Of a DNA stretch of 64,000 nt, positions 53,185 through 61,052 are shown one piece after another. Below the pieces are notes generated by a model. It was not told the origin of the DNA, did not search any database, and saw only the letters and a list, made by a program, of their open reading frames with translations. Source of the stretch: Cellulomonas fulva (GTDB taxonomy: Bacteria > Actinomycetota > Actinomycetes > Actinomycetales > Cellulomonadaceae); assembly GCF_018531375.1 (NCBI RefSeq), contig NZ_JAHBOH010000001.1, positions 806,001 to 870,000 of the forward strand. The letters are read 5' to 3'. Numbering within the stretch: position 1 is the stretch's first letter; each line of letters begins with the position of its first letter. The position numbers and the translations under genes are program-made.

Positions 53185-53370
53185 ATGACCGAGATGCCCG
53201 ACGCCGACGGCCGGCTCGACGCCGTCCGCGGCGCCCAGGAGGCGCTCGGCGACACCACCCCGCCCGACGCGCGGGTGCTGCAGGCGGTCGAGGCCGGACT
53301 GCTCTCCGGTCTCGGCGCGAGCTCGAGCTGGGTCGACGTCCCGCACCAGCGCCCCCGCCTCACGTCCTGA
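53185..53370 (+). CDS. Small hypothetical protein
   Basis: A 61-residue ORF beginning MTEMPDADGRLDAV, acidic and with no recognisable domain. It lies 21 bp after the Tag gene on the same strand and has G/C third-position bias like neighbours, but no clear ribosome binding site. It could be a small protein or a chance ORF. Confidence 0.4.
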   Translation: MTEMPDADGRLDAVRGAQEALGDTTPPDARVLQAVEAGLLSGLGASSSWVDVPHQRPRLTS

Positions 53371-53468
53371 CGGCGACGGCGCCGCCCGTCCGCGGGACGG
53401 GTCGCCGACGTCTCGCAGGGTGAGAAGCCCTGCCCACCATGTGGTCCGGCGGCTTACGATCGCGGTCA

Positions 53469-53560
53469 ACCATCCAGAGCGGCCGAGAGACCTGGCTCGT
53501 CGACGTCGCAGCAACCCCCCTCCGCGACGAGGGAGTGGGTGCTTCCGCCAGGATCGATGG
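53469..53560 (+). promoter_or_regulatory. SAM riboswitch (S-box type)
   Basis: Conserved blocks appear in the expected order: P1 5' strand CCATC with AGAGCGGC..GAGAGACCTGGC, then CAGCAACCC, GGGTGCTTCC and the P1 closing GATCGATGG. CCATC (53470-53474) pairs with GATGG (53556-53560). The switch sits 43 nt before the metF start. A 6-bp hairpin CAGACC/GGTCTG (53575-53589) lies between them and may take part in translation control, since no terminator is visible. Class assignment (SAM-I rather than SAM-IV) is by eye. Confidence 0.85.
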
Positions 53561-53603
53561 AGTGGACGATGTCGCAGACCCTCGGTCTGAACAGGTCGCG
53601 CGC

Positions 53604-54620
53604 GTGAGCGCCGCGACGGTGGAACCGCCCGTGGCCCCCGCGCCGCGGGCGCAGGACGCGCACGCCGGCACCGGTGTGCACGTGGCCCCGGCGGCGCGAC
53701 CGCTGGGCTCGGTGGACCGGCCGACGATCTCGTTCGAGCTGTTCCCCCCGCGCAACCCGCAGGCCGCGCCCCGCCTCTGGGAGACGGTCCGGCAGCTCGA
53801 GTCGGTGCACCCGGACTTCGTCTCGGTCACCTACGGCGCGGCCGGCAAGACGCGCGAGACCTCACGGGCCTTCGTGTCCCGCCTCCTGCAGGAGACGTCG
53901 CTGTCCCCCATCGCGCACCTGACCTGCGTGGGCACCAGCCGGGCGGAGATCACGGCGATCGTCGAGGAGTTCCTCGACGAGGGCGTGCGGTCCTTCCTGG
54001 CGCTGCGCGGCGACCCGCCCGCGGGCGAGCCGGACTGGCGACCGCACCCCGAAGGCGTCGAGACCGCGAGCGCGCTCGTCGAGCTGCTCCGGGAGATCGA
54101 GGCGCGCCGCTGCGTGGCGAGCCCCTCGCAGGCGGTGCGGGCGCGCGTGCGGCCGCTGTCGGTGTCCGTCGCGGCCTTCCCGCGCGGCAACGCGGCGACC
54201 GGCGGGACCCGGGCGCAGGACGTCGCGTCGCTGCTCGCGAAGCAGGACGCGGGTGCCGACTTCGCGATCACCCAGGTGTTCTACGACGCCGAGGCGTACC
54301 TGGGCCTGGTGGCCGAGGCGCGCGAGGCGGGCGTGGTCATCCCGATCATCCCGGGCATCATCCCGACCACCGACCCCGCCCGGCTGCTGCGCGTGCAGGA
54401 GCTGACGGGCGTCCCCGTGCCGCGTGACCTGCTCGACCACCTGGGCGCGGCCGACGACGAGCTGGACCGGCACCGCCGGGGCATCCGAGCCGGCGTGGAC
54501 CTGATCAACGGGATCCTGGACGGCGGCGCGCCCGGCGTCCACGTCTACACGTACAACAAGCACGAGGCCGCGCTCGACCTGCTCGAGGGCGCCCGGCTGG
54601 ACGGCAAGCAGCGCGACTGA
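53604..54620 (+). CDS. metF: Methylenetetrahydrofolate reductase
   Basis: Reduces 5,10-methylene-THF to 5-methyl-THF, the methyl donor for methionine synthesis; FAD-dependent, cytoplasmic. The 338 residues contain ISFELFPPRNPQAAPRLWET with the catalytic Glu, FVSVTYGAAGKTRETS, PIAHLTCVG, FLALRGDPPAGEPDW and ADFAITQVFYDAEAYL, then IPIIPGIIPTTD. GTG 53604 is chosen because every earlier in-frame codon lies in the SAM riboswitch. The first ~40 residues (Ala/Pro-rich) are longer than in most MetF proteins, so a later start is possible. Confidence 0.93.
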   Translation: MSAATVEPPVAPAPRAQDAHAGTGVHVAPAARPLGSVDRPTISFELFPPRNPQAAPRLWETVRQLESVHPDFVSVTYGAAGKTRETSRAFVSRLLQETSLSPIAHLTCVGTSRAEITAIVEEFLDEGVRSFLALRGDPPAGEPDWRPHPEGVETASALVELLREIEARRCVASPSQAVRARVRPLSVSVAAFPRGNAATGGTRAQDVASLLAKQDAGADFAITQVFYDAEAYLGLVAEAREAGVVIPIIPGIIPTTDPARLLRVQELTGVPVPRDLLDHLGAADDELDRHRRGIRAGVDLINGILDGGAPGVHVYTYNKHEAALDLLEGARLDGKQRD

Positions 54621-54693
54621 CCGCGTCGCCGCCGGCACCCGCACCACGGCAACCCGACCACAGCACCACCACGACACCGAAGGCTGGACCCTG

Positions 54694-57024
54694 ATGAGCG
54701 AGACCCCGCAGTTCCCGACCGGCTCCGTGCTCGGCTACCCGCGCATCGGGCCGCGCCGCGAGCTCAAGAAGGCCATCGAGGCGTTCTGGGCCGGCCGGTC
54801 GACGGCCGACGAGGTCGAGGCGACGGCCGCCGAGCTGCGTCGTCGGACCCGCACGCGCCTGGCCGAGCTGGGCCTGCCCACGGACGTGCCCGCGATCCCG
54901 AGCGCGTTCTCCTTCTACGACCACGTGCTCGACGCGACCGCCGTCGTCGGCGCGATCCCGGCGCGGTTCGCCGACCTGGTCGGCGAGGACGGAAGCCTGG
55001 ACCTGGCCGGCTACTCGACCGTCGCGCGCGGTCGCGGCGACGACCTGCCGCTCGAGATGACCAAGTGGTTCGACACCAACTACCACTACCTGGTCCCCGA
55101 GATCGGCCCGGAGACGGAGTTCCGCTACGTCGGCACGCGCCCGGTCGCGGAGTTCGTCGAGGCGCTGGCCGACGGCGTCGTGACGCGGCCCGTGCTCGTC
55201 GGGCCGGTGACGTACCTGGCGCTCGCGAAGGCGACCGAGGGCGCGCCGGACGACTTCTCCCCGATCGACCGCCTGCCCGACCTGCTGCCCGTGTACGCGG
55301 ACCTGCTCCGCGACCTCGCCGCCGCCGGCGCCACGTGGGTCCAGCTCGAGGAGCCGGCCCTGGTCTCGGAGAGCATCGACGTGCCCGTCGAGCGCCTGCT
55401 CGCCGCGACCGTCGAGGCGTACCGCGCGCTCGCGACGGAGCTGGCGCGTCCGCAGCGCCCGGCGATCCTCGTCGCGGCGCCGTACGGCGACCTGGGCGCG
55501 GCGCTGCCGGTGCTCGCCGCCACCGACGTCGAGGCGATCGGCCTGGACCTCGTCAAGGGCGAGACCCCGACCGAGGCCGTCCCCGGCCTCGAGACCAAGA
55601 CCCTGGTCGCGGGCGTGATCGACGGCCACAACATCTGGCGCGCGGACCTGGACGCCAAGCTCCAGGTGCTGGAGCAGCTCGAGGTGCTCGGCGCGGCCGC
55701 CGTCACGGTCGGCACGTCGACGTCGCTGTTCCACGTCCCGCACGACACGGCCGACGAGCCGAACCTCGACCCGACCCTCACGACCTGGCTCGCGTTCGCC
55801 GACCAGAAGGTCGCCGAGGTGGTCACGCTCGCCGAGGGCCTGTCCGAGGGCCGCGAGGCGATCCACGAGCAGCTGCTCGAGGCGTCGGACGCGGTCGCGT
55901 CGCGCCGCGGCGCGCCGGGCGTGGTGCGGCCCGAGGTCCGCGAGCGCACGGCCGGCCTGACCGAGGACGCGTTCAACCGCGGCCCGTTCGACGAGCGCAA
56001 GGACGCCCAGGCCGCGCGCCTCGACCTCCCGCCGCTGCCGACCACGACGATCGGCTCGTTCCCCCAGACGCCGGAGATCCGCAAGGCCCGCGCCGCGCAC
56101 GGCAAGGGCGAGCTGACCGACGAGCAGTACACCGACGAGATGAAGGCGGAGATCCGCCGCGTCGTCGAGCTGCAGGAGCGGATCGGCCTGGACGTGCTGG
56201 TGCACGGCGAGCCCGAGCGCAACGACATGGTGCAGTACTTCGCCGAGAACCTGGACGGCTTCGCGGTCACCGAGAACGGCTGGGTGCAGTCCTACGGCTC
56301 GCGCTGCACGCGCCCGTCGATCCTGTGGGGCGACGTCTCGCGGCCGAAGCCGATCACGGTCGACTGGACCACGTACACGCAGTCGCTCACGAGCAAGCCG
56401 GTCAAGGGCATGCTCACCGGCCCGGTCACGATCCTGGCCTGGAGCTTCGTGCGCGACGACCAGCCGCTGCGGGAGACCGCGAACCAGGTGGGCCTGGCGC
56501 TGCGCGACGAGATCGCCGACCTCGAGGCCGCCGGCATCGCCGTGATCCAGGTCGACGAGCCCGCCCTGCGCGAGCTCCTGCCGCTGCGGGAGAAGGACCA
56601 CGCCGACTACCTCGACTGGTCGGTGCGCTCCTTCCGCCTCTCGACGGCCGGCGTGCGCCCGGACACCCAGATCCACACGCACCTGTGCTACTCGGAGTTC
56701 GGCCAGATCATGGGCGCGATCGACGGCCTCGACGCCGACGTGACCTCGATCGAGGCGGCCCGCTCCAAGATGGAGATCGTCGAGGACATCGCCGCAGCGG
56801 GCTACCCGCGCGCCGTCGGCCCCGGCGTCTACGACATCCACTCCCCGCGCGTCCCCTCCGTCGAGGAGATGACGGACCTGCTCGCCGGGGCGGTCAAGGC
56901 CATCGCCGTCGACCAGCTCTGGGTCAACCCCGACTGCGGCCTCAAGACGCGCCGCTACGAGGAGACGACGGCGAGCCTGGAGCACATGCTCCGCGCCACA
57001 GAAGCGGTCCGCACCACCCTCTGA
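54694..57024 (+). CDS. metE: Cobalamin-independent methionine synthase
   Basis: Transfers the methyl of methyl-THF triglutamate to homocysteine, making methionine without B12. The 776 residues form two TIM barrels, N-terminal (starting SVLGYPRIGPRRELKKAIEAFW in parts: GYPRIG and RELKKA) and C-terminal (TTTIGSFPQTPEIRKAR). Zinc ligands are the His and Cys of IHTHLCYSEF and the Cys of VNPDCGLKTR. ATG 54694 follows GAAGG. It lies 73 bp after metF and probably shares the SAM-controlled transcript, so both enzymes fall when SAM is high. Confidence 0.95.
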   Translation: MSETPQFPTGSVLGYPRIGPRRELKKAIEAFWAGRSTADEVEATAAELRRRTRTRLAELGLPTDVPAIPSAFSFYDHVLDATAVVGAIPARFADLVGEDGSLDLAGYSTVARGRGDDLPLEMTKWFDTNYHYLVPEIGPETEFRYVGTRPVAEFVEALADGVVTRPVLVGPVTYLALAKATEGAPDDFSPIDRLPDLLPVYADLLRDLAAAGATWVQLEEPALVSESIDVPVERLLAATVEAYRALATELARPQRPAILVAAPYGDLGAALPVLAATDVEAIGLDLVKGETPTEAVPGLETKTLVAGVIDGHNIWRADLDAKLQVLEQLEVLGAAAVTVGTSTSLFHVPHDTADEPNLDPTLTTWLAFADQKVAEVVTLAEGLSEGREAIHEQLLEASDAVASRRGAPGVVRPEVRERTAGLTEDAFNRGPFDERKDAQAARLDLPPLPTTTIGSFPQTPEIRKARAAHGKGELTDEQYTDEMKAEIRRVVELQERIGLDVLVHGEPERNDMVQYFAENLDGFAVTENGWVQSYGSRCTRPSILWGDVSRPKPITVDWTTYTQSLTSKPVKGMLTGPVTILAWSFVRDDQPLRETANQVGLALRDEIADLEAAGIAVIQVDEPALRELLPLREKDHADYLDWSVRSFRLSTAGVRPDTQIHTHLCYSEFGQIMGAIDGLDADVTSIEAARSKMEIVEDIAAAGYPRAVGPGVYDIHSPRVPSVEEMTDLLAGAVKAIAVDQLWVNPDCGLKTRRYEETTASLEHMLRATEAVRTTL

Positions 57025-57104
57025 CCCCACCTACCCCTCCCTCCCCACCCCTCCCTGGCCTCCCCACCCACCCCTCCCTCCCCACCCCACCCACCCCCCA
57101 CCTA
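57025..57104. repeat. C-rich tract after metE
   Basis: Eighty bases of nearly pure C with scattered A/T (TCCCCACC-type units) separate the metE stop from the hairpin at 57105. G is almost absent. The same order, gene end then C tract then hairpin of this family, occurs after EF-G2. Confidence 0.8.
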
Positions 57105-57168
57105 CCGCCGAGAACGTCATATCTCCGGCTTTGGCGGAGCAGAGCCGGAGATATGACGTTCTCGGCGG
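57105..57168. repeat. Intergenic hairpin family, copy 3
   Basis: Arms of 29 nt (57105-57133 and 57140-57168) with one G-U pair around a 6-nt loop. The core GAGAACGTCAT...ATGACGTTCTC is as in copies 1 and 2; the two pairs after CAT are AT/AT here but CG/CG in copy 2, i.e. paired changes. It lies 80 bp after metE and 64 bp before the aminotransferase start. Confidence 0.9.
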
Positions 57169-57232
57169 GTGGGACAGGGCCGGGGGCGGACGGGGGCGGG
57201 GCGGGGTGGTGGGGCGCGGGTAGCGTGGGCGG

Positions 57233-58366
57233 GTGACGCTCTTCGACGTGCCTCTGTCCGAGCTCCGGAGCCGGACCAGCAGCAAGTGGAGCCGGTACCC
57301 CGACGACGTGCTGCCGCTGTGGGTCGCGGAGATGGACGTCGCGGTGTGCGCGCCCGTGGTCCACGCGGTGAGCGACGCCGTGCGCCGCGGCGACACCGGG
57401 TACCCGTCCGGCATGCCGTACCAGGACGCGTTCGCGGAGTTCGCCGAGCGGCGCTGGGGCTGGTCCACCACGGCGTCGCGCATCCGGCTGGTGCCGGACA
57501 TCATGCAGGGCACGGTCGAGGTGATCGCGCTGCTCACCGAGCCGGGCGACGCCGTCGTCGTGAACCCGCCGGTGTACCCGCCGTTCTGGGCGTACCCGCG
57601 CCACGCGGGCCGGCGCATCGTCGAGGCGCCGCTGGGCCCGGACCACCGCCTGGACCTGGCCGCGCTGGACCGCGCGTTCGACGAGGCCCGCGCCGACGGC
57701 CGCCGCGCCGCCTACCTGCTGTGCCACCCGCACAACCCGACGGGCACGCTGCACACGCCCGACGAGCTGCGCGCGGTCGGTGAGCTCGCGGCCCGGCACG
57801 GCGTGCGCGTGGTGTCCGACGAGGTGCACGCGCCGCTCACGCTCGACGGCACGTTCGTCTCGGCGACGACCGTGATCCCCGACGCCGTGGCGCTGCACTC
57901 CGCCTCGAAGGCGTTCCACCTGGCCGGCCTCAAGGCGGCGATCGCGGTCCCGGGGCCCGAGGCGGAGCACCTGACGCACCTGCCCGAGCTGGTGGCGTCC
58001 GAGGTCGGGCACGTGCCGGTGCTCGCGCACGCGACCGCGCTGCGGGAGGGCGGCTCCTGGCTCGACGAGCTGCTCACCGAGCTGCGCGCGCACCGCACGC
58101 TGCTCGCCGAGCTCCTGGCCGAGCACGCCCCGGCGGTCCGCTGGACCCCCGGCGCGGCCACCTACTTCGCGTGGCTGGACCTGCGCGACGCCCTGCCCGG
58201 CGACCCCGACCCGGCACGGGCGCTGCTGCGCGACGGCCGGCTCGCGCTGAACCCCGGCCCCACCTTCGGCGCGCCGGGCGCGGGGCACGTGCGGCTCAAC
58301 TTCGCCACGTCGCCGGAGCTCCTCACGGAGGCCGTGCGCCGCCTCGCCTCGGTGCTCCCCGCCTGA
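57233..58366 (+). CDS. MalY/PatB-type PLP-dependent aminotransferase or cystathionine beta-lyase
   Basis: A 377-residue fold-type I PLP enzyme of the MalY/PatB group, which includes cystathionine beta-lyases. Marks are LPLWVAEMDVAVCAPVV, the NPPVYPPFWAY loop, LCHPHNPTG (Asn of the cofactor site), VVSDEVHAPLT (Asp-Glu) and the PLP Lys in HSASKAFHLAGLK. Cystathionine lyase activity would suit the methionine genes upstream, but a general aminotransferase is possible. GTG 57233 is the only good start. It lies behind hairpin copy 3, outside the metF-metE transcript. Confidence 0.85.
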   Translation: MTLFDVPLSELRSRTSSKWSRYPDDVLPLWVAEMDVAVCAPVVHAVSDAVRRGDTGYPSGMPYQDAFAEFAERRWGWSTTASRIRLVPDIMQGTVEVIALLTEPGDAVVVNPPVYPPFWAYPRHAGRRIVEAPLGPDHRLDLAALDRAFDEARADGRRAAYLLCHPHNPTGTLHTPDELRAVGELAARHGVRVVSDEVHAPLTLDGTFVSATTVIPDAVALHSASKAFHLAGLKAAIAVPGPEAEHLTHLPELVASEVGHVPVLAHATALREGGSWLDELLTELRAHRTLLAELLAEHAPAVRWTPGAATYFAWLDLRDALPGDPDPARALLRDGRLALNPGPTFGAPGAGHVRLNFATSPELLTEAVRRLASVLPA

Positions 58367-58375
58367 CGGAGGGCG

Positions 58376-58783
58376 TCAGGCGCCCTGCAGGTGGTGGACG
58401 ATGCGCACGTCAGCGTCGAGCCACGGCACGTCGAGCCAGCGCGCGCGGGTGAGCCAGCGCAGCTCGTCGTGCTCCACGAGCGGCTCCGGCGTGCCCGCCA
58501 CCAGCTCCGCCCACCACAGGCGCATGACGTACTTCTCGGAGAGCTGCCACAGCCCGTCGTCGGGCCCGACGACCTCGTCGCCCAGCGCGATCCGCACGCC
58601 GAGCTCCTCGCGGATCTCACGGTGCAGCGCGTCCTCCGGGGTCTCGCCGTCGTCGACCTTCCCGCCGGGGAACTCCCAGCGGCCGGCGAGGCTCGCGGGC
58701 GTCGCCCGGCGCGCGGCGAGCATCTCGTAGGGCTGGTCGAGGTCGTCCACGATCGCGGCCGCGACGACGAGCTGGGGTGCCAT
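58376..58783 (-). CDS. Nudix hydrolase, MutT-like (8-oxo-dGTP diphosphatase type)
   Basis: A 135-residue hydrolase that cleaves nucleoside diphosphate derivatives. The Nudix box is complete: GGKVDDGETPEDALHREIREELGV in its spacing, with GKVDDGE and REIREELG as the two halves. PASLAGRWEFPGGK upstream of the box is typical of the MutT group that cleans oxidised nucleotides. ATG 58783 gives the natural N-terminus (MAPQLVVAAAIV). It is convergent with the aminotransferase gene, 9 bp between stops. Confidence 0.92.
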   Translation of the reverse strand: MAPQLVVAAAIVDDLDQPYEMLAARRATPASLAGRWEFPGGKVDDGETPEDALHREIREELGVRIALGDEVVGPDDGLWQLSEKYVMRLWWAELVAGTPEPLVEHDELRWLTRARWLDVPWLDADVRIVHHLQGA

Positions 58784-58930
58784 GGCGGCGAGTCTGCCAG
58801 CCCGGACGCGACGACGGCCCGCCCCGTGGGGCAGGCCGGTCGTGTGTCGACGTCGTCGTCGATGGTGCCGCTCGAGGGGGAACGGGTGCGTGGTGCAGGG
58901 GCTGGTGGCCCGCGTCGGGCCGGGAGGGGT

Positions 58931-59161
58931 TCAGCGGATGCCGTGCGCCTCCGCCCAGGCGACCGCCTCGGCGCGCGTCGAGACGCCGATCTTGCGGTAG
59001 ACGCTGCGGACCTGCGACTTGACCGTGTTGCGGGTCACGAACAGGCGCGTCGCGATCTCCTCGAGGGTGACGTCCTCGGTGAGCTCGGCGAGCACCACGC
59101 GCTCGCGTCGGGTGAGAGTCTCGGTGACCGTCATGGTCCCCGTGGTCTCCAGCATGCTCAT
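58931..59161 (-). CDS. Stand-alone LuxR-type HTH protein
   Basis: A 76-residue protein that is little more than a LuxR/GerE DNA-binding domain: LTRRERVVLAELTEDVTLEE, IATRLFVTRNTVKSQVRSVY and RKIGVSTRAEAVAWAEAHGI, the full four-helix unit. No receiver or ligand domain precedes it, so activity must be set by expression or partners. GGAGG lies 5 nt before the ATG at 59161 (another ATG is one codon upstream). The ORF stays open for 216 bp more upstream, but that part has no family character. Confidence 0.82.
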   Translation of the reverse strand: MSMLETTGTMTVTETLTRRERVVLAELTEDVTLEEIATRLFVTRNTVKSQVRSVYRKIGVSTRAEAVAWAEAHGIR

Positions 59162-59466
59162 CATGTCCTCCGTTCGGCTGCACGGACCCGGCGGCCTGGC
59201 CGGGCGTCCGTGGTGGTTCGGAGACTGAGAGGGTTCGGACGGGCGTCCATGACGCGAGTTTCCCGAACTTTTCTTCCAGTCGCCCGTCCACACCGGACGC
59301 GATCCGTCTGTGCTCCACAATGAACGTCGCGGTCCGGGCCAGATACACCCGTCCCGACGACGCCGCAGAGGTTTCACCCGTTCGGCCCACCGGCGTCGAT
59401 GCGGACACGCCCGCCGGTGGTGAGGACGTCAGCCGGGCGGCGTCGCTGCCGACCGGCCGGCCCCGC
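59162..59466. other. Intergenic region between LuxR-type gene and gcvH (305 bp)
   Basis: Contains the promoter region of the leftward LuxR-type gene and the trailer of gcvH. A 9-bp inverted repeat GGACGGGCG / CGCCCGTCC (59237-59245 and 59281-59289), with GTTCGGG/CCCGAAC partly nested inside it, is visible and may be the gcv-operon terminator or an operator. No ORF here looks coding. Confidence 0.45.
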
Positions 59467-59853
59467 TCAGCCGGACGTGTGTGCGGCGTACTCCTCGGCG
59501 GTCAGCAGCGGACCGGTCTCGGAGACGTCGATCTTGAGCAGCCAGCCCGCACCGTACGGGTCGGCGTTGACCAGAGCAGGGTCGTCGACGGCCGCGGTGT
59601 TGACCTCGGCGACGGTGCCTGTGACGGGGGAGAAGAGCTCGGAGACCGACTTGGTCGACTCGATCTCGCCGACCACGGTGCCCGCGGTGACGGTCTCGCC
59701 GACGGCGGGCAGCTCGAGGTAGACGATGTCACCGAGCGCCTCCGCGGCCACCGACGTGATGCCGATGGTGGAGGGGGTCCCGGCGGCGAGCCACTCGTGC
59801 TCGATCGTGTACTGCAGCTCGGTGGGGAGCTGCGAGGGGGGCAGGTCGGCCAT
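59467..59853 (-). CDS. gcvH: Glycine cleavage system H protein
   Basis: The lipoyl carrier of the glycine cleavage complex, 128 residues. The lipoylated Lys is K68 in ESTKSVSELFSPVTG. YTIEHEWLAAGTPSTIGITSVAAEALGDIVY and LELPAVGETV form the hammerhead fold in pieces. ATG 59853 is 36 bp after the gcvT stop on the same strand. It shuttles the aminomethyl group from GcvP to GcvT and is the last gene of gcvP-gcvT-gcvH. Confidence 0.96.
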   Translation of the reverse strand: MADLPPSQLPTELQYTIEHEWLAAGTPSTIGITSVAAEALGDIVYLELPAVGETVTAGTVVGEIESTKSVSELFSPVTGTVAEVNTAAVDDPALVNADPYGAGWLLKIDVSETGPLLTAEEYAAHTSG

Positions 59854-59889
59854 CGTGGGGCTCCGGTCTCGGGGTCGCTAGTAGGAGGT

Positions 59890-61023
<1,134 letters not shown>

Positions 61024-61052
61024 CGACGGCTCCTCACGTGCCACGTGCGCGC

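Noticed and set aside
54505..57030. 841-residue minus-strand ORF opposite metE
   Set aside because: Shadow of metE; no recognisable motif, and the plus frame carries all methionine synthase motifs.
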